A stretch of DNA of 64,000 nucleotides, from contig QFQR01000002.1 in NCBI GenBank assembly GCA_003243275.1, positions 434,001 to 498,000 of the forward strand, written 5' to 3'. Both the position numbers and the translations under genes were made by a program. Origin of the DNA: Leifsonia xyli (lineage in GTDB: Bacteria > Actinomycetota > Actinomycetes > Actinomycetales > Microbacteriaceae). The notes below the pieces were generated by a model. That model saw only the letters and a program-made list of their open reading frames with translations. It did not search any database and was not told the DNA's origin. Below are positions 33,512-41,400 of this stretch, in pieces (position 1 is the first letter of the stretch; every line of letters begins with the position of its first letter).

Positions 33512-33559
33512 CCACTATATCTAGGGTTGGCTCGCGGTCGGTGGCCCGATATATAGTGG
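33512..33559 (+). promoter_or_regulatory. two NrdR boxes
   Basis: CCACTATATCTAGGGT (33512-33527) and GCCCGATATATAGTGG (33544-33559). Both fit the NrdR core CWATATMTWG-type pattern, and they are 32 bp apart, three helical turns, as in known nrd promoters. NrdR with dATP/ATP bound should repress this operon. Confidence 0.9.
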
Positions 33560-33681
33560 TGAAACCTCCGGGCCGGGGGAGAGCGACGAAGCTGGCGATC
33601 GGTCCGTCGAGGTCGATCCTCACCAGGGTTTTTCATCACAATGCGGGGCGCGCAGGATTGCGCCGGAGGGAAAGGGAACAC

Positions 33682-36147
33682 GTGACCATCACCGTCGTGA
33701 AGCGCAACGGAGAGCGCGAGCCGTATGACGCCAACAAGATCAACCTGGCGATCGAGCACGCGAGCCAGGGGCTCGACGAGAACATCACCTGGGTCACGCA
33801 GATCGCCTCCGAGCTCGAGCTGACGCTCTTCGACGGCATCACCACCCAGCAGCTCGACGAGGCCGTCATCCAGGTCGCCCTGCAGAACGTCAAGGACGAC
33901 CCGCAGTTCGACACCGTTGCCGCGCGCCTCCTGCTCAAGACCATCTACAAGCGCGTGCTCGGCGACTACGAGACCGCCGACGAGCTCAAGGCCCTGCACC
34001 GCAGCCACTTCCGCGGAGCCATCGAGCGCGGCGTCGCCGAGAACCTCCTCGACTCCCGCTTCCCCGCGCTCTTCGACTTCGACCGGCTCGCCGACGCGCT
34101 CGAGCCGAGCCGCGACGGCCTGCTCAAGTACATCGGCGTCGTCACCCTCAACAACCGCTACAGCATCAAGGCCCGCAACGGCGAGCCGCTCGAGGTTCCG
34201 CAGTTCTTCTGGATGCGCATCGCGATGGGCCTCTCGCTCAACGAGGCCGACCCCACGCGTCACGCGATCGAGTTCTACGACAAGATGTCGAAGCTCGAAT
34301 ACCTCGCCGCGGGCTCCACCCTCGTCAACGCCGGCACCTCCTACCCGCAGCTGTCCAACTGCTTCGTCATGGAGATGCAGGACGACATCGAGCACATCGC
34401 GAAGTCGGTGCGGGATGTCATGTGGCTCACCAAGGGAACCGGCGGCATCGGCCTCTCGGTCACCAAGCTCCGCTCGCAGGGCTCGCCCATCCGCTCGAAC
34501 AACACCACGAGCACGGGCCCCATCCCCTTCATGCACACCATCGACTCGGTGCTGCGCGCCGTCAGCCGCGGCGGCAAGAAGTTCGGCGCCCTGTGCTTCT
34601 ACATGGAGAACTGGCACCTCGACTTCCCCGAGTTCCTCGACCTCCGGCAGAACTCGGGCGACCCCTACCGCCGCACCCGCACCGCCAACACGGCCGTCTG
34701 GATCTCCGACGAGTTCATGAAGCGCGTGCAGAACGACGGCGACTGGTACCTCTTCGACCCGCTCGAGGTCGCCGACCTCAACGAGCTCTACGGCCAGGCC
34801 TTCTCCGAGCGCTACGCCGAGTACGTGGCGAAGGCAGAGGCCGGCGAGCTGCGGATGTTCAAGAAGATCTCCGCACGCTCCCAGTTCAAGGACATCCTGA
34901 TGTCGCTCCAGACCACGAGCCACCCCTGGCTCACCTGGAAGGACACCATCAACAACCGCGCCCTCAACAACAACACGGGCACGATCCACCTCTCGAACCT
35001 CTGCACCGAGATCTGCCTGCCGCAGGACGCCGAGAACATCTCCGTCTGCAACCTCGCCTCCATCAACCTCTCCACCCACCTCAAGGTGGACGAGAACGGC
35101 GGCCTCGGATTCGACTGGTCGCTCATCGAGGCCTCGGCGCGCAGCGCCGTTCGTCAGCTCGACAACCTCATCGACATCACCGAGTCGAGCGTCGCGGAGG
35201 CCGACCACGCCAACCAGACCAACCGCGCCATCGGGCTCGGCGTCATGGGCTTCACGGATGTCGTGGAGAAGCTCGGCTTCTCCTACGAGTCCGAGGAGGC
35301 GTACGCACTCATGGACGAGATCATGGAGCACGTCTCCTACGCGGCCATCGACGAGTCGGCCGACCTCGCCCGCGAGCGCGGCTCCTACGACAACTTCGCC
35401 GGCTCCCGCTGGTCGCAGGGGCTCGTGCCGTTCGACTCGATCGAGCTCACCGAGAAAGACCGGGGGATGCCGATCACGGTGGACCGCACCATGCGGCTCG
35501 ACTGGGACGCGCTCCGCGCCAAGGTCAAGGGCGGCATGCGCAACGCGACCCTGATGGCGATCGCGCCCACCGCATCCATCGGCCTCGTCGCGGGCACGAC
35601 GCCCGGCCTCGACCCGCAGTTCGCGCAGATCTTCAGCCGCTCGACCTCCAACGGCAAGTTCCTCGAGGTCAACCGCAACCTCGTCGCCGACCTGCAGAGG
35701 CTCGGCATCTGGGAGCAGACCCGCGAGCAGGTGCTGCGCAGCCAGGGCGACATCCAGGTGATCGCCGAGATCCCCGACGAGCTCAAGCGGGTCTACAAGA
35801 CCAGCTTCCAGCTCTCGCCGCACGCCTTCATCGAGGTGGCCGCGCGCGCCCAGAAGTGGATCGACCAGGCCATCAGCCGCAACATGTACCTCGAGACGCG
35901 CGACCTCGGCGACATGATGGACATCTACTACGCGGCGTGGGAGAAGGGCGTCAAGACGACCTACTACCTGCACGTGAAGCCCCGCCACCAGGCCGAGCAG
36001 TCGACCGTCAAGGTCAACAAGGCCGAGGAGATCTCGGCAGGTGCCAAGCGCGGGTTCGGTGCCGCCTCGGAGGCAGCCCCGGCATCCGAGGCTCCGGTCG
36101 CCGCGCCGGCGTCCGCGCCGCGCCGCGGGTTCGGGGGCCTCGGATGA
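33682..36147 (+). CDS. nrdA: ribonucleoside-diphosphate reductase, alpha subunit
   Basis: 821 aa from GTG 33682 with GGAGGGAAAGGG upstream. Reduces ribonucleotides to deoxyribonucleotides together with the beta subunit. An N-terminal ATP-cone (TITVVKRNGEREPYDANKIN) provides activity control. The catalytic cysteines appear in QLSNCFVMEM, in SNLCTEICLP (the N-x-C-x-E motif) and in SVCNLASINL. The C-terminal linker repeats RGFG (AKRGFGAAS, PRRGFGGLG) and then stops without the pair of redox cysteines that normally receives electrons from thioredoxin or NrdH. That tail occurs directly after in another frame (see 36144). Confidence 0.94.
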   Translation: MTITVVKRNGEREPYDANKINLAIEHASQGLDENITWVTQIASELELTLFDGITTQQLDEAVIQVALQNVKDDPQFDTVAARLLLKTIYKRVLGDYETADELKALHRSHFRGAIERGVAENLLDSRFPALFDFDRLADALEPSRDGLLKYIGVVTLNNRYSIKARNGEPLEVPQFFWMRIAMGLSLNEADPTRHAIEFYDKMSKLEYLAAGSTLVNAGTSYPQLSNCFVMEMQDDIEHIAKSVRDVMWLTKGTGGIGLSVTKLRSQGSPIRSNNTTSTGPIPFMHTIDSVLRAVSRGGKKFGALCFYMENWHLDFPEFLDLRQNSGDPYRRTRTANTAVWISDEFMKRVQNDGDWYLFDPLEVADLNELYGQAFSERYAEYVAKAEAGELRMFKKISARSQFKDILMSLQTTSHPWLTWKDTINNRALNNNTGTIHLSNLCTEICLPQDAENISVCNLASINLSTHLKVDENGGLGFDWSLIEASARSAVRQLDNLIDITESSVAEADHANQTNRAIGLGVMGFTDVVEKLGFSYESEEAYALMDEIMEHVSYAAIDESADLARERGSYDNFAGSRWSQGLVPFDSIELTEKDRGMPITVDRTMRLDWDALRAKVKGGMRNATLMAIAPTASIGLVAGTTPGLDPQFAQIFSRSTSNGKFLEVNRNLVADLQRLGIWEQTREQVLRSQGDIQVIAEIPDELKRVYKTSFQLSPHAFIEVAARAQKWIDQAISRNMYLETRDLGDMMDIYYAAWEKGVKTTYYLHVKPRHQAEQSTVKVNKAEEISAGAKRGFGAASEAAPASEAPVAAPASAPRRGFGGLG

Positions 36148-36224
36148 ACGGCTACACCGCCGTCGACGAGTACTCGGTGCCCGTCGACCCGATGGACGAG
36201 CTGCAGTGCGAGAGCTGCCAATAA
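36144..36224 (+). CDS. out-of-frame redox-cysteine tail of the RNR alpha subunit
   Basis: 26 codons whose ATG overlaps the nrdA stop (ATGA), ending DPMDELQCESCQ. CxxC at the very C-terminus is exactly what class I alpha subunits need for turnover, and nrdA itself lacks it. Frame -1 relative to nrdA is open well upstream, so a -1 slip or one missing base in the GGGGG run at 36133-36137 would fuse the two as ...GFGG then PRMNGY. It may be a sequencing indel, a programmed frameshift or a real split peptide. A free 26-aa protein is the least familiar option. Confidence 0.7.
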   Translation: MNGYTAVDEYSVPVDPMDELQCESCQ

Positions 36225-36256
36225 CCCGCCACCGCGCGACGAAGGACTGAAAAGAC

Positions 36257-37255
36257 ATGGCCATCCTCGGCACCGGGGTCCAGGAAGGACTCCTCCTCAA
36301 GCCCGTCACCTACCAGTGGGCGATGGACCTCTACGACCAGGCGGTCGCGAACACCTGGTTCCCCAACGAGATCCAGCTCGGTGAAGACCTCGCCGACTTC
36401 AAGAAGATGACGGATGAGGAACGTCACGCGGTCACCTTCCTCATCTCCTACTTCAACCCCAACGAGCTGCTCGTCAACAAGGCGCTCGCCTTCGGCGTGT
36501 ACCCGTACGTCAACGCACCCGAGGCGCACCTCTACCTCGCGAAGCAGATGTGGGAGGAGGCCAACCACTGCATGTCGTTCGAGTACGTGCTCGAGACCTT
36601 CCCCATCGACCGCAACGAGGCCTACAACTCGCACGTCGACATCCCCTCGATGCAGCGCAAGGAGGAGTTCGAGGTCGGCTACATCCGGCGGATGACCGAG
36701 GAGACCCTCGACATCACGACGACGGCAGGCAAGCAGGACTTCATCCGCAACCTGATCGCCTACAACATCATCCTCGAGGGCATCTGGTTCTATTCGGGCT
36801 TCATGGTGGCGCTGTCGTTCCGGCAGCGGAACCTGCTGCGCAACTTCGGCTCGCTCATGGACTGGATCGTGCGCGACGAGTCGCTGCACCTCAAGTTCGG
36901 CATCAACCTGATCCTCACGGTGCTCGACGAGAACCCCGACCTGCAGACCCCGGAGTTCGCGGCCGAGATCAAGCAGATGATCCTGGATGCGGTCGAGATG
37001 GAGGAGCAGTACAACAACGACCTGCTGCCGAACGGCATCCTCGGGCTGAACGCCAACTACATCAACCAGTACGTGAAGTACCTCGCCGACCGCCGACTCG
37101 AGGAGCTCGGATTCGGCACCCACTACAACGTGGTGAACCCGGCGAAGTGGATGGCGACCGCGAACGACACCCTCGAGCTGGTCAACTTCTTCGAGTCGAC
37201 CAACACCTCCTACGAGGCGAACGCGAAGGCATCCACGGGAGACCGCAAGGAGTAG
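36257..37255 (+). CDS. nrdB: ribonucleoside-diphosphate reductase, beta subunit, class Ic-type (no radical Tyr)
   Basis: 332 aa ferritin-like radical-generating subunit. Metal ligands by spacing are Glu70, Glu101, His104, Glu174, Glu208 and His211 (RDESLH). The first ligand is Glu where class Ia has Asp, and the position of the radical Tyr, four after His104, is Phe108 (EEANHCMSFEY). The same two changes define Chlamydia trachomatis NrdB, which uses an Mn/Fe cofactor without a tyrosyl radical. A Tyr remains near the C-terminus (TSYEAN) for radical transfer to alpha. GAAGGA precedes ATG 36257. No NrdH or NrdI is adjacent, consistent with this type. Confidence 0.92.
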   Translation: MAILGTGVQEGLLLKPVTYQWAMDLYDQAVANTWFPNEIQLGEDLADFKKMTDEERHAVTFLISYFNPNELLVNKALAFGVYPYVNAPEAHLYLAKQMWEEANHCMSFEYVLETFPIDRNEAYNSHVDIPSMQRKEEFEVGYIRRMTEETLDITTTAGKQDFIRNLIAYNIILEGIWFYSGFMVALSFRQRNLLRNFGSLMDWIVRDESLHLKFGINLILTVLDENPDLQTPEFAAEIKQMILDAVEMEEQYNNDLLPNGILGLNANYINQYVKYLADRRLEELGFGTHYNVVNPAKWMATANDTLELVNFFESTNTSYEANAKASTGDRKE

Positions 37256-37271
37256 CGCCCCCGCTCTCCTC

Positions 37272-37346
37272 CGCTGGTCGAGCAGCCGCGAAGCGGCATG
37301 CTGCCCGCTGGTCGAGTGCCGCGCGCAGCGCGGTGTATCGAGACCC
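37272..37346. repeat. REP-like GGTCGAG...TATCGAGACC element
   Basis: Two CGCTGGTCGAG units (37272-37282 and 37306-37316). The first leads into the hairpin GCCGC-GAA-GCGGC, the second into CCGCGC-GCA-GCGCGG, and the element closes with TATCGAGACCC. This GGTCGAG/TATCGAGACC format is a frequent intergenic repeat in Microbacteriaceae (from general knowledge). It lies between the convergent nrdB and FMN-barrel genes. Confidence 0.75.
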
Positions 37347-37748
37347 CTACGCGTCCGCGCGCCGGAAGCGGCGTCCGCTCACCCGGTCGGGCGTGATCCG
37401 CACGTAGTTGAACTTCTCGGCCGGACTCCACGAGACGAGCTCCAGCACCCCCGAGTGCTCGATCTCGTCGTCGATGGCGAGCCGTTCCGCGCTTCCCCAC
37501 GCGATGACGCTCCACGCGACGGTGTCCGAGTGGTGGTCGACCTCGAAGGCGACCCGCGGATGTGCGGCGACCAGTTCGAGCTTCGAGCCGGGCGCGCTTC
37601 GGAACAGGATGCTGCGCCCGCCGACCGCGAAGTTCACCGGGAACACCTCGATGTCGTCGCCCTCGGCGAACACGACCCTCCCGATCGACTCCTCCGCGAG
37701 CAGCTCCCAGCAGGTGTCGGCATCCAGTTCTTCGGCTCCACGTCCCAT
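37347..37748 (-). CDS. pyridoxamine 5'-phosphate oxidase-family FMN/F420 split-barrel protein
   Basis: 133 aa. CWELLAEESIGRVVFAEGDDIEVFPVNFAV and SILFRSAPGSKLELVAAHPRVAFEVD are typical of the small PPOX-like split-barrel group, which binds FMN or F420. Such proteins often reduce or bind flavins in stress responses; the exact role is unknown. Divergent from another PPOX-fold gene (37819). Confidence 0.8.
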   Translation of the reverse strand: MGRGAEELDADTCWELLAEESIGRVVFAEGDDIEVFPVNFAVGGRSILFRSAPGSKLELVAAHPRVAFEVDHHSDTVAWSVIAWGSAERLAIDDEIEHSGVLELVSWSPAEKFNYVRITPDRVSGRRFRRADA

Positions 37749-37818
37749 ACCGACAGGCTAGGTCGGGGTGCCCGGCACGGGGAAGGGGCCAGAGTCCCGT
37801 GCGGCGCACAATGGAGCC

Positions 37819-38472
37819 ATGGTCGAAGAGTTGAGGGCTCGCTTGCGCGCACTCCCGTCGTTCCCCGCTGAGCTGCCGCCTTTCGACCCGGAGGCGGTGC
37901 CCCCGACACCGGAGCAGCTCTTCCTCGTCTGGCTCGATGAGGCCGTGCGTGCGGGGGTGCTCGCCGCGCATGCGGCCACCCTCGCCACGGTCGACGCGAC
38001 CGGGCCGAGTGCGCGGGTGCTCATCCTGAAGGACGTCGGGGCCGAGGGATGGATGATCGCGACGCCCGGCGACAGCCGTCCCGGGGCGGCGATGGCGGCA
38101 TCCGGGCGTGCCGCCTTGAGTTTCTTCTGGCCCGCGCTCGGCCGCCAGGTGCGTGTCGAGGGGGAGGTGCAGCGTGCGGACGACGCGGAGGCTGCTGCGG
38201 ACTTCCTCGCGCGGCCCGCGGAGGCACGCGCCACCGCGCTCGTGGGGCGCGGGACCGCCGTGCTCGGTGACGACGCCGCGTTCGCGGCCGCACTTGCCGA
38301 TGCCCGCGCGCGGATCGCGGCGGATCCGGGGCTCGTACCCGAGAGCTGGGCGCTGTGGCGCATCGCGCCGAGCAGTGTCGAGTTCTGGCAGGCCGCGCAC
38401 GATCGTGCTCACCGGCGTCTGCGCTACCGCCGCCACGAGGGCGTCTGGCTGCGGGAGCGGTTGTGGCCGTGA
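37819..38472 (+). CDS. pyridoxal 5'-phosphate synthase-like protein (PdxH/PhzG family)
   Basis: 217 aa from ATG 37819. SARVLILKDVGAEGW, FFWPALGRQVRVEGEV and the C-terminal VEFWQAAHDRAHRRLRYRR follow the PdxH pattern (SRxxLLK; WxxxxRQVRxxG; EFWQxxxxRxHxR). PdxH oxidises pyridoxamine or pyridoxine 5'-phosphate to PLP with FMN. Several FMN-contact residues fit, but the middle is diverged, so a related flavin oxidase (PhzG-like) is possible. Convergent with hrpA, 5 bp apart. Confidence 0.75.
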   Translation: MVEELRARLRALPSFPAELPPFDPEAVPPTPEQLFLVWLDEAVRAGVLAAHAATLATVDATGPSARVLILKDVGAEGWMIATPGDSRPGAAMAASGRAALSFFWPALGRQVRVEGEVQRADDAEAAADFLARPAEARATALVGRGTAVLGDDAAFAAALADARARIAADPGLVPESWALWRIAPSSVEFWQAAHDRAHRRLRYRRHEGVWLRERLWP

Positions 38473-38477
38473 CCGCG

Positions 38478-41400
38478 CTACTCGAGCGCCTTGCGGATGC
38501 GTTGCACCGAGACGGGACCGGCGGCGCCGAGGTGCTGGGCGAAGAGCGAGAGGCGCAACTCCTCGAGCATCCAGCGCACGGGGATCAGCCGCGCGGGGGT
38601 GTCAGGGGTGAGCGGGAGCTCACCGCCGGCGACGCGGTAGAGGGCCGTCGCCTCCTCGATCTGGGTCTGCCAGGCGCGGTCGCGGGCGGGGTTGTCGGCG
38701 AGCTTCTCGACGCGGTGGCGCGCGCCGGCGAGGTAGAGCGGCACGCGCGCGAGCTGAGCGAGTCCGGTGACGCGCACGAACCCCGGATGCACGAGGGCGG
38801 CGAGCTGTGCGCGCACCTCCGCGGGGGGGCCCATGAACGCCAGGCTGGAGGCCGAGGTGATCGCCTTGTCGACCTCTTTGGCGGCGGTCAGCACGCGGGC
38901 GGTGAGGCCCGCGCCGCGGAACAGCCCGTCCATCAGCCCCGCCGAGACCCGCTCGCGCAACGCCTCGAATCCGGCGGCGTCGCGCGGCGCCGCGTCGCCC
39001 GCGAGTTCGTCGACGACCGCGAGCAGCACGTCGTCGAGCAGCGCTTTGCTGGAGGGGTAGGGGGCCGTCGCGAGCACGAGCTTCTCGGGGGTGGTGAGCT
39101 GCTCCTGCACGTACCCGAGGGGGCTCGGCAGGGTGAGCGCGACGAGCCGCCGCACGCCGCGGCGGTGGGCGGCATCCGCCTCGGGGCGTGAGGTGAAGAC
39201 CTTCACCGCGGCGCTCATGCCCTCGTCCACGAGCGCCGGGTAGCCGACGACGGTCGAGCCGGACTGGGATGCCGACACCTGCTCGGGCAGGGTGTCGAGA
39301 TCCCAGCCGGTGATGCCGCTGCGTTCGAGCTCACGTCCGGGGGTGACGCGTGTGGTGGCGACGGCGACGTCGGTGCGCGAGCGCTCGGCGAGCCGACCCT
39401 GGAGCGCGGCGAGCTCGCGTCCCGCGCCGAGCACCCGCCCGCGCGCGTCGACGGCTTCGAACCGCATCCGCAGGTGGGCGGGTACCCGCTCCCACTCGAC
39501 ATCGGATGCCGTCATCGGAATATGGGTGGAGGCGCGGATGGCATCGGCGAGCGCTTCGGCGACCGGCGCATCCGATCGCACGGGAAGCTCGGCGAGCAGC
39601 CGCCTCGCCCAGTCGCCCGCCGGCACGACATGGCGGCGGATCGCCTTCGGGAGCGCCTTGATGAGCGCCGTCACGAGTTCCTCGCGGAGGCCAGGCACGA
39701 GCCAGTCGAAGCCGCGTGCCTCGACGCGCGGCAGCACGGCGACCGGGATCACCACGGTCACGCCGTCGTCGTCGGCGCCGGGCTCGAAGCGGTAGCGGAT
39801 GCGGAAGGTCGTGTCGCCCTGCACCCACTCGTCGGGGAAGCCGCTCGCATCGCCCGCCTCATCCTCGAGGAGGTCGGCGCGCGACATGGTGAGCAGCTCG
39901 GGCTGGGTGGCCTTCGTCTTCTTCCACCAGCTCGCGAAGCGGCGGGAGTCGGTGACCTCGGCGGGAATGCGTCGCTCGTAGAACTCGTAGACCGCCTCGT
40001 CGCCCGTCAGGATGTCGCGGCGGCGCGTGCGCTCCTCCACCTCGGCGAGTTCGCGGCGCAGTGTCTCGTTGTCGCGGTCGAAGCCGAGCAGGGCCGAGCG
40101 CTGCAGCTCGCGCGGCCAGTCGCCCTGGACGAGGGCGTGCCGGAGGAACAGCTCGCGGGCGAGCGGCGCGTCGATCCGGGAGAGCTGCGAGCGGCGTCGC
40201 GGCACGATGGGCACCCCGTAGAGGGTGACCTTCTCCCAGACGAGCGCCGCGCCCTGCGTGCTCGACCAGTGCGGCTCGGAGTGGCTGCGCTTCGCGAGGT
40301 CGCCCGCGATGGGCTCGGCCCACGCCGGGTCGATCGCGGCGACGGTGCGGGCGAACAGGCGGCTGGTCTCGACGAGCTCGGCGGCCATCACCGCGTTGGG
40401 CTGCTTCTTGGCGAGCCCCGATCCGGGGAAGACCACGAAGCGCTGCCCGCGGGAGCCCAGGTAGTCCTTCTTGTCGGGATCGCGGATGCCGAGGCGGGAG
40501 AGCAGGCCCGCGAGGATCGAGCGGTGGATGGCGTCGGCATCCGTGGAGCGCTCGCCGACCGTCAGCTTCACCGCCTTCGCCGCACGCAGGAGCTGCCGGT
40601 AGAGGTCCTGCCACTCCCGCACGCGCAGATAGTTCAGATATTCCGCTTTGCACATACGTCGGAAGGCGTTGCCTGACTGCGCCTTCTGCTGGTCCTCCAG
40701 GTGGTTCCAGAGGTTCAGCAGCGACACGAAGTCGGAGCCGGGGTCGCGGAACCGGGCGTGGGCGGCATCCGCTTGGGCGCGCTTCTCGAGCGGGCGCTCG
40801 CGCGGGTCCTGGATGGAGAGCCCCGCGACGATCGCGGCGACCTCTCGCACGACGCCCTGCCGCCCCGCCTCGACCAGCATCCGTGCGAATCGCGGGTCGA
40901 CGGGGAGGCGCGCGAGGTCGCGCCCCACCCGGGTGATGCCGCTGCCGGCATCGAGCGCGCCGAGCTCGCGGAGCAGCTCGAGCCCGTCGGCGATGCCGCG
41001 GGAATCGGGCGGGGTGAGGAACGGGAACTCGCGGATCTCGCCGAGGCGCAGCTCGAGCATCTGCAGGATGACGGCCGCGAGCCCGGTGCGCAGGATCTCG
41101 GGGTCGGTGAACTCGGGGCGGCGCGCGAAGTCGTCTTCGGAGTAGAGCCGGATGGCGATGCCCGCGCTGGTGCGGCCGGCGCGGCCCGAGCGCTGGTTCG
41201 CGGACGCCTGGCTGATCGCCTCGATCGGCAGCCGCTGCACCTTCGCGCGCGGCGAGTAGCGGCTGATGCGCGCGGTGCCGGCGTCGACGACGTAGCGGAT
41301 GCCGGGCACCGTGATGCTCGTCTCGGCCACGTTCGTGGCGATCACCACCCGGCGCCGCACGCCGGGGGAGCGTCGCGTGTCGAACACCCGGTGCTGCTCG

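Larger units (their letters stand above)
33380..33681 (+). promoter_or_regulatory. 302-bp control region of the nrd operon
   Basis: Gene-free gap between the divergent MFS and nrdA genes. It holds two DnaA-box-like sequences (33487-33506) and two NrdR boxes (33512-33559). The remaining 120 bp form the untranslated leader, ending in GGAGGGAAAGGG before the GTG. An open frame upstream of GTG 33682 is not protein-like. Confidence 0.7.

Noticed and set aside
33481..33681. N-terminal extension of nrdA by 67 codons
   Set aside because: The region carries two NrdR boxes and DnaA-like sites and its translation is not protein-like; GTG 33682 has a good ribosome-binding site and starts the ATP-cone.
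36118..36150. A classical -1 slippery heptamer at the end of nrdA
   Set aside because: The frame-0 codons GGG GGC after TTC do not fit X XXY YYZ, because re-pairing GGG on CGG fails at the first base. A programmed shift is not excluded, but the site is not canonical.
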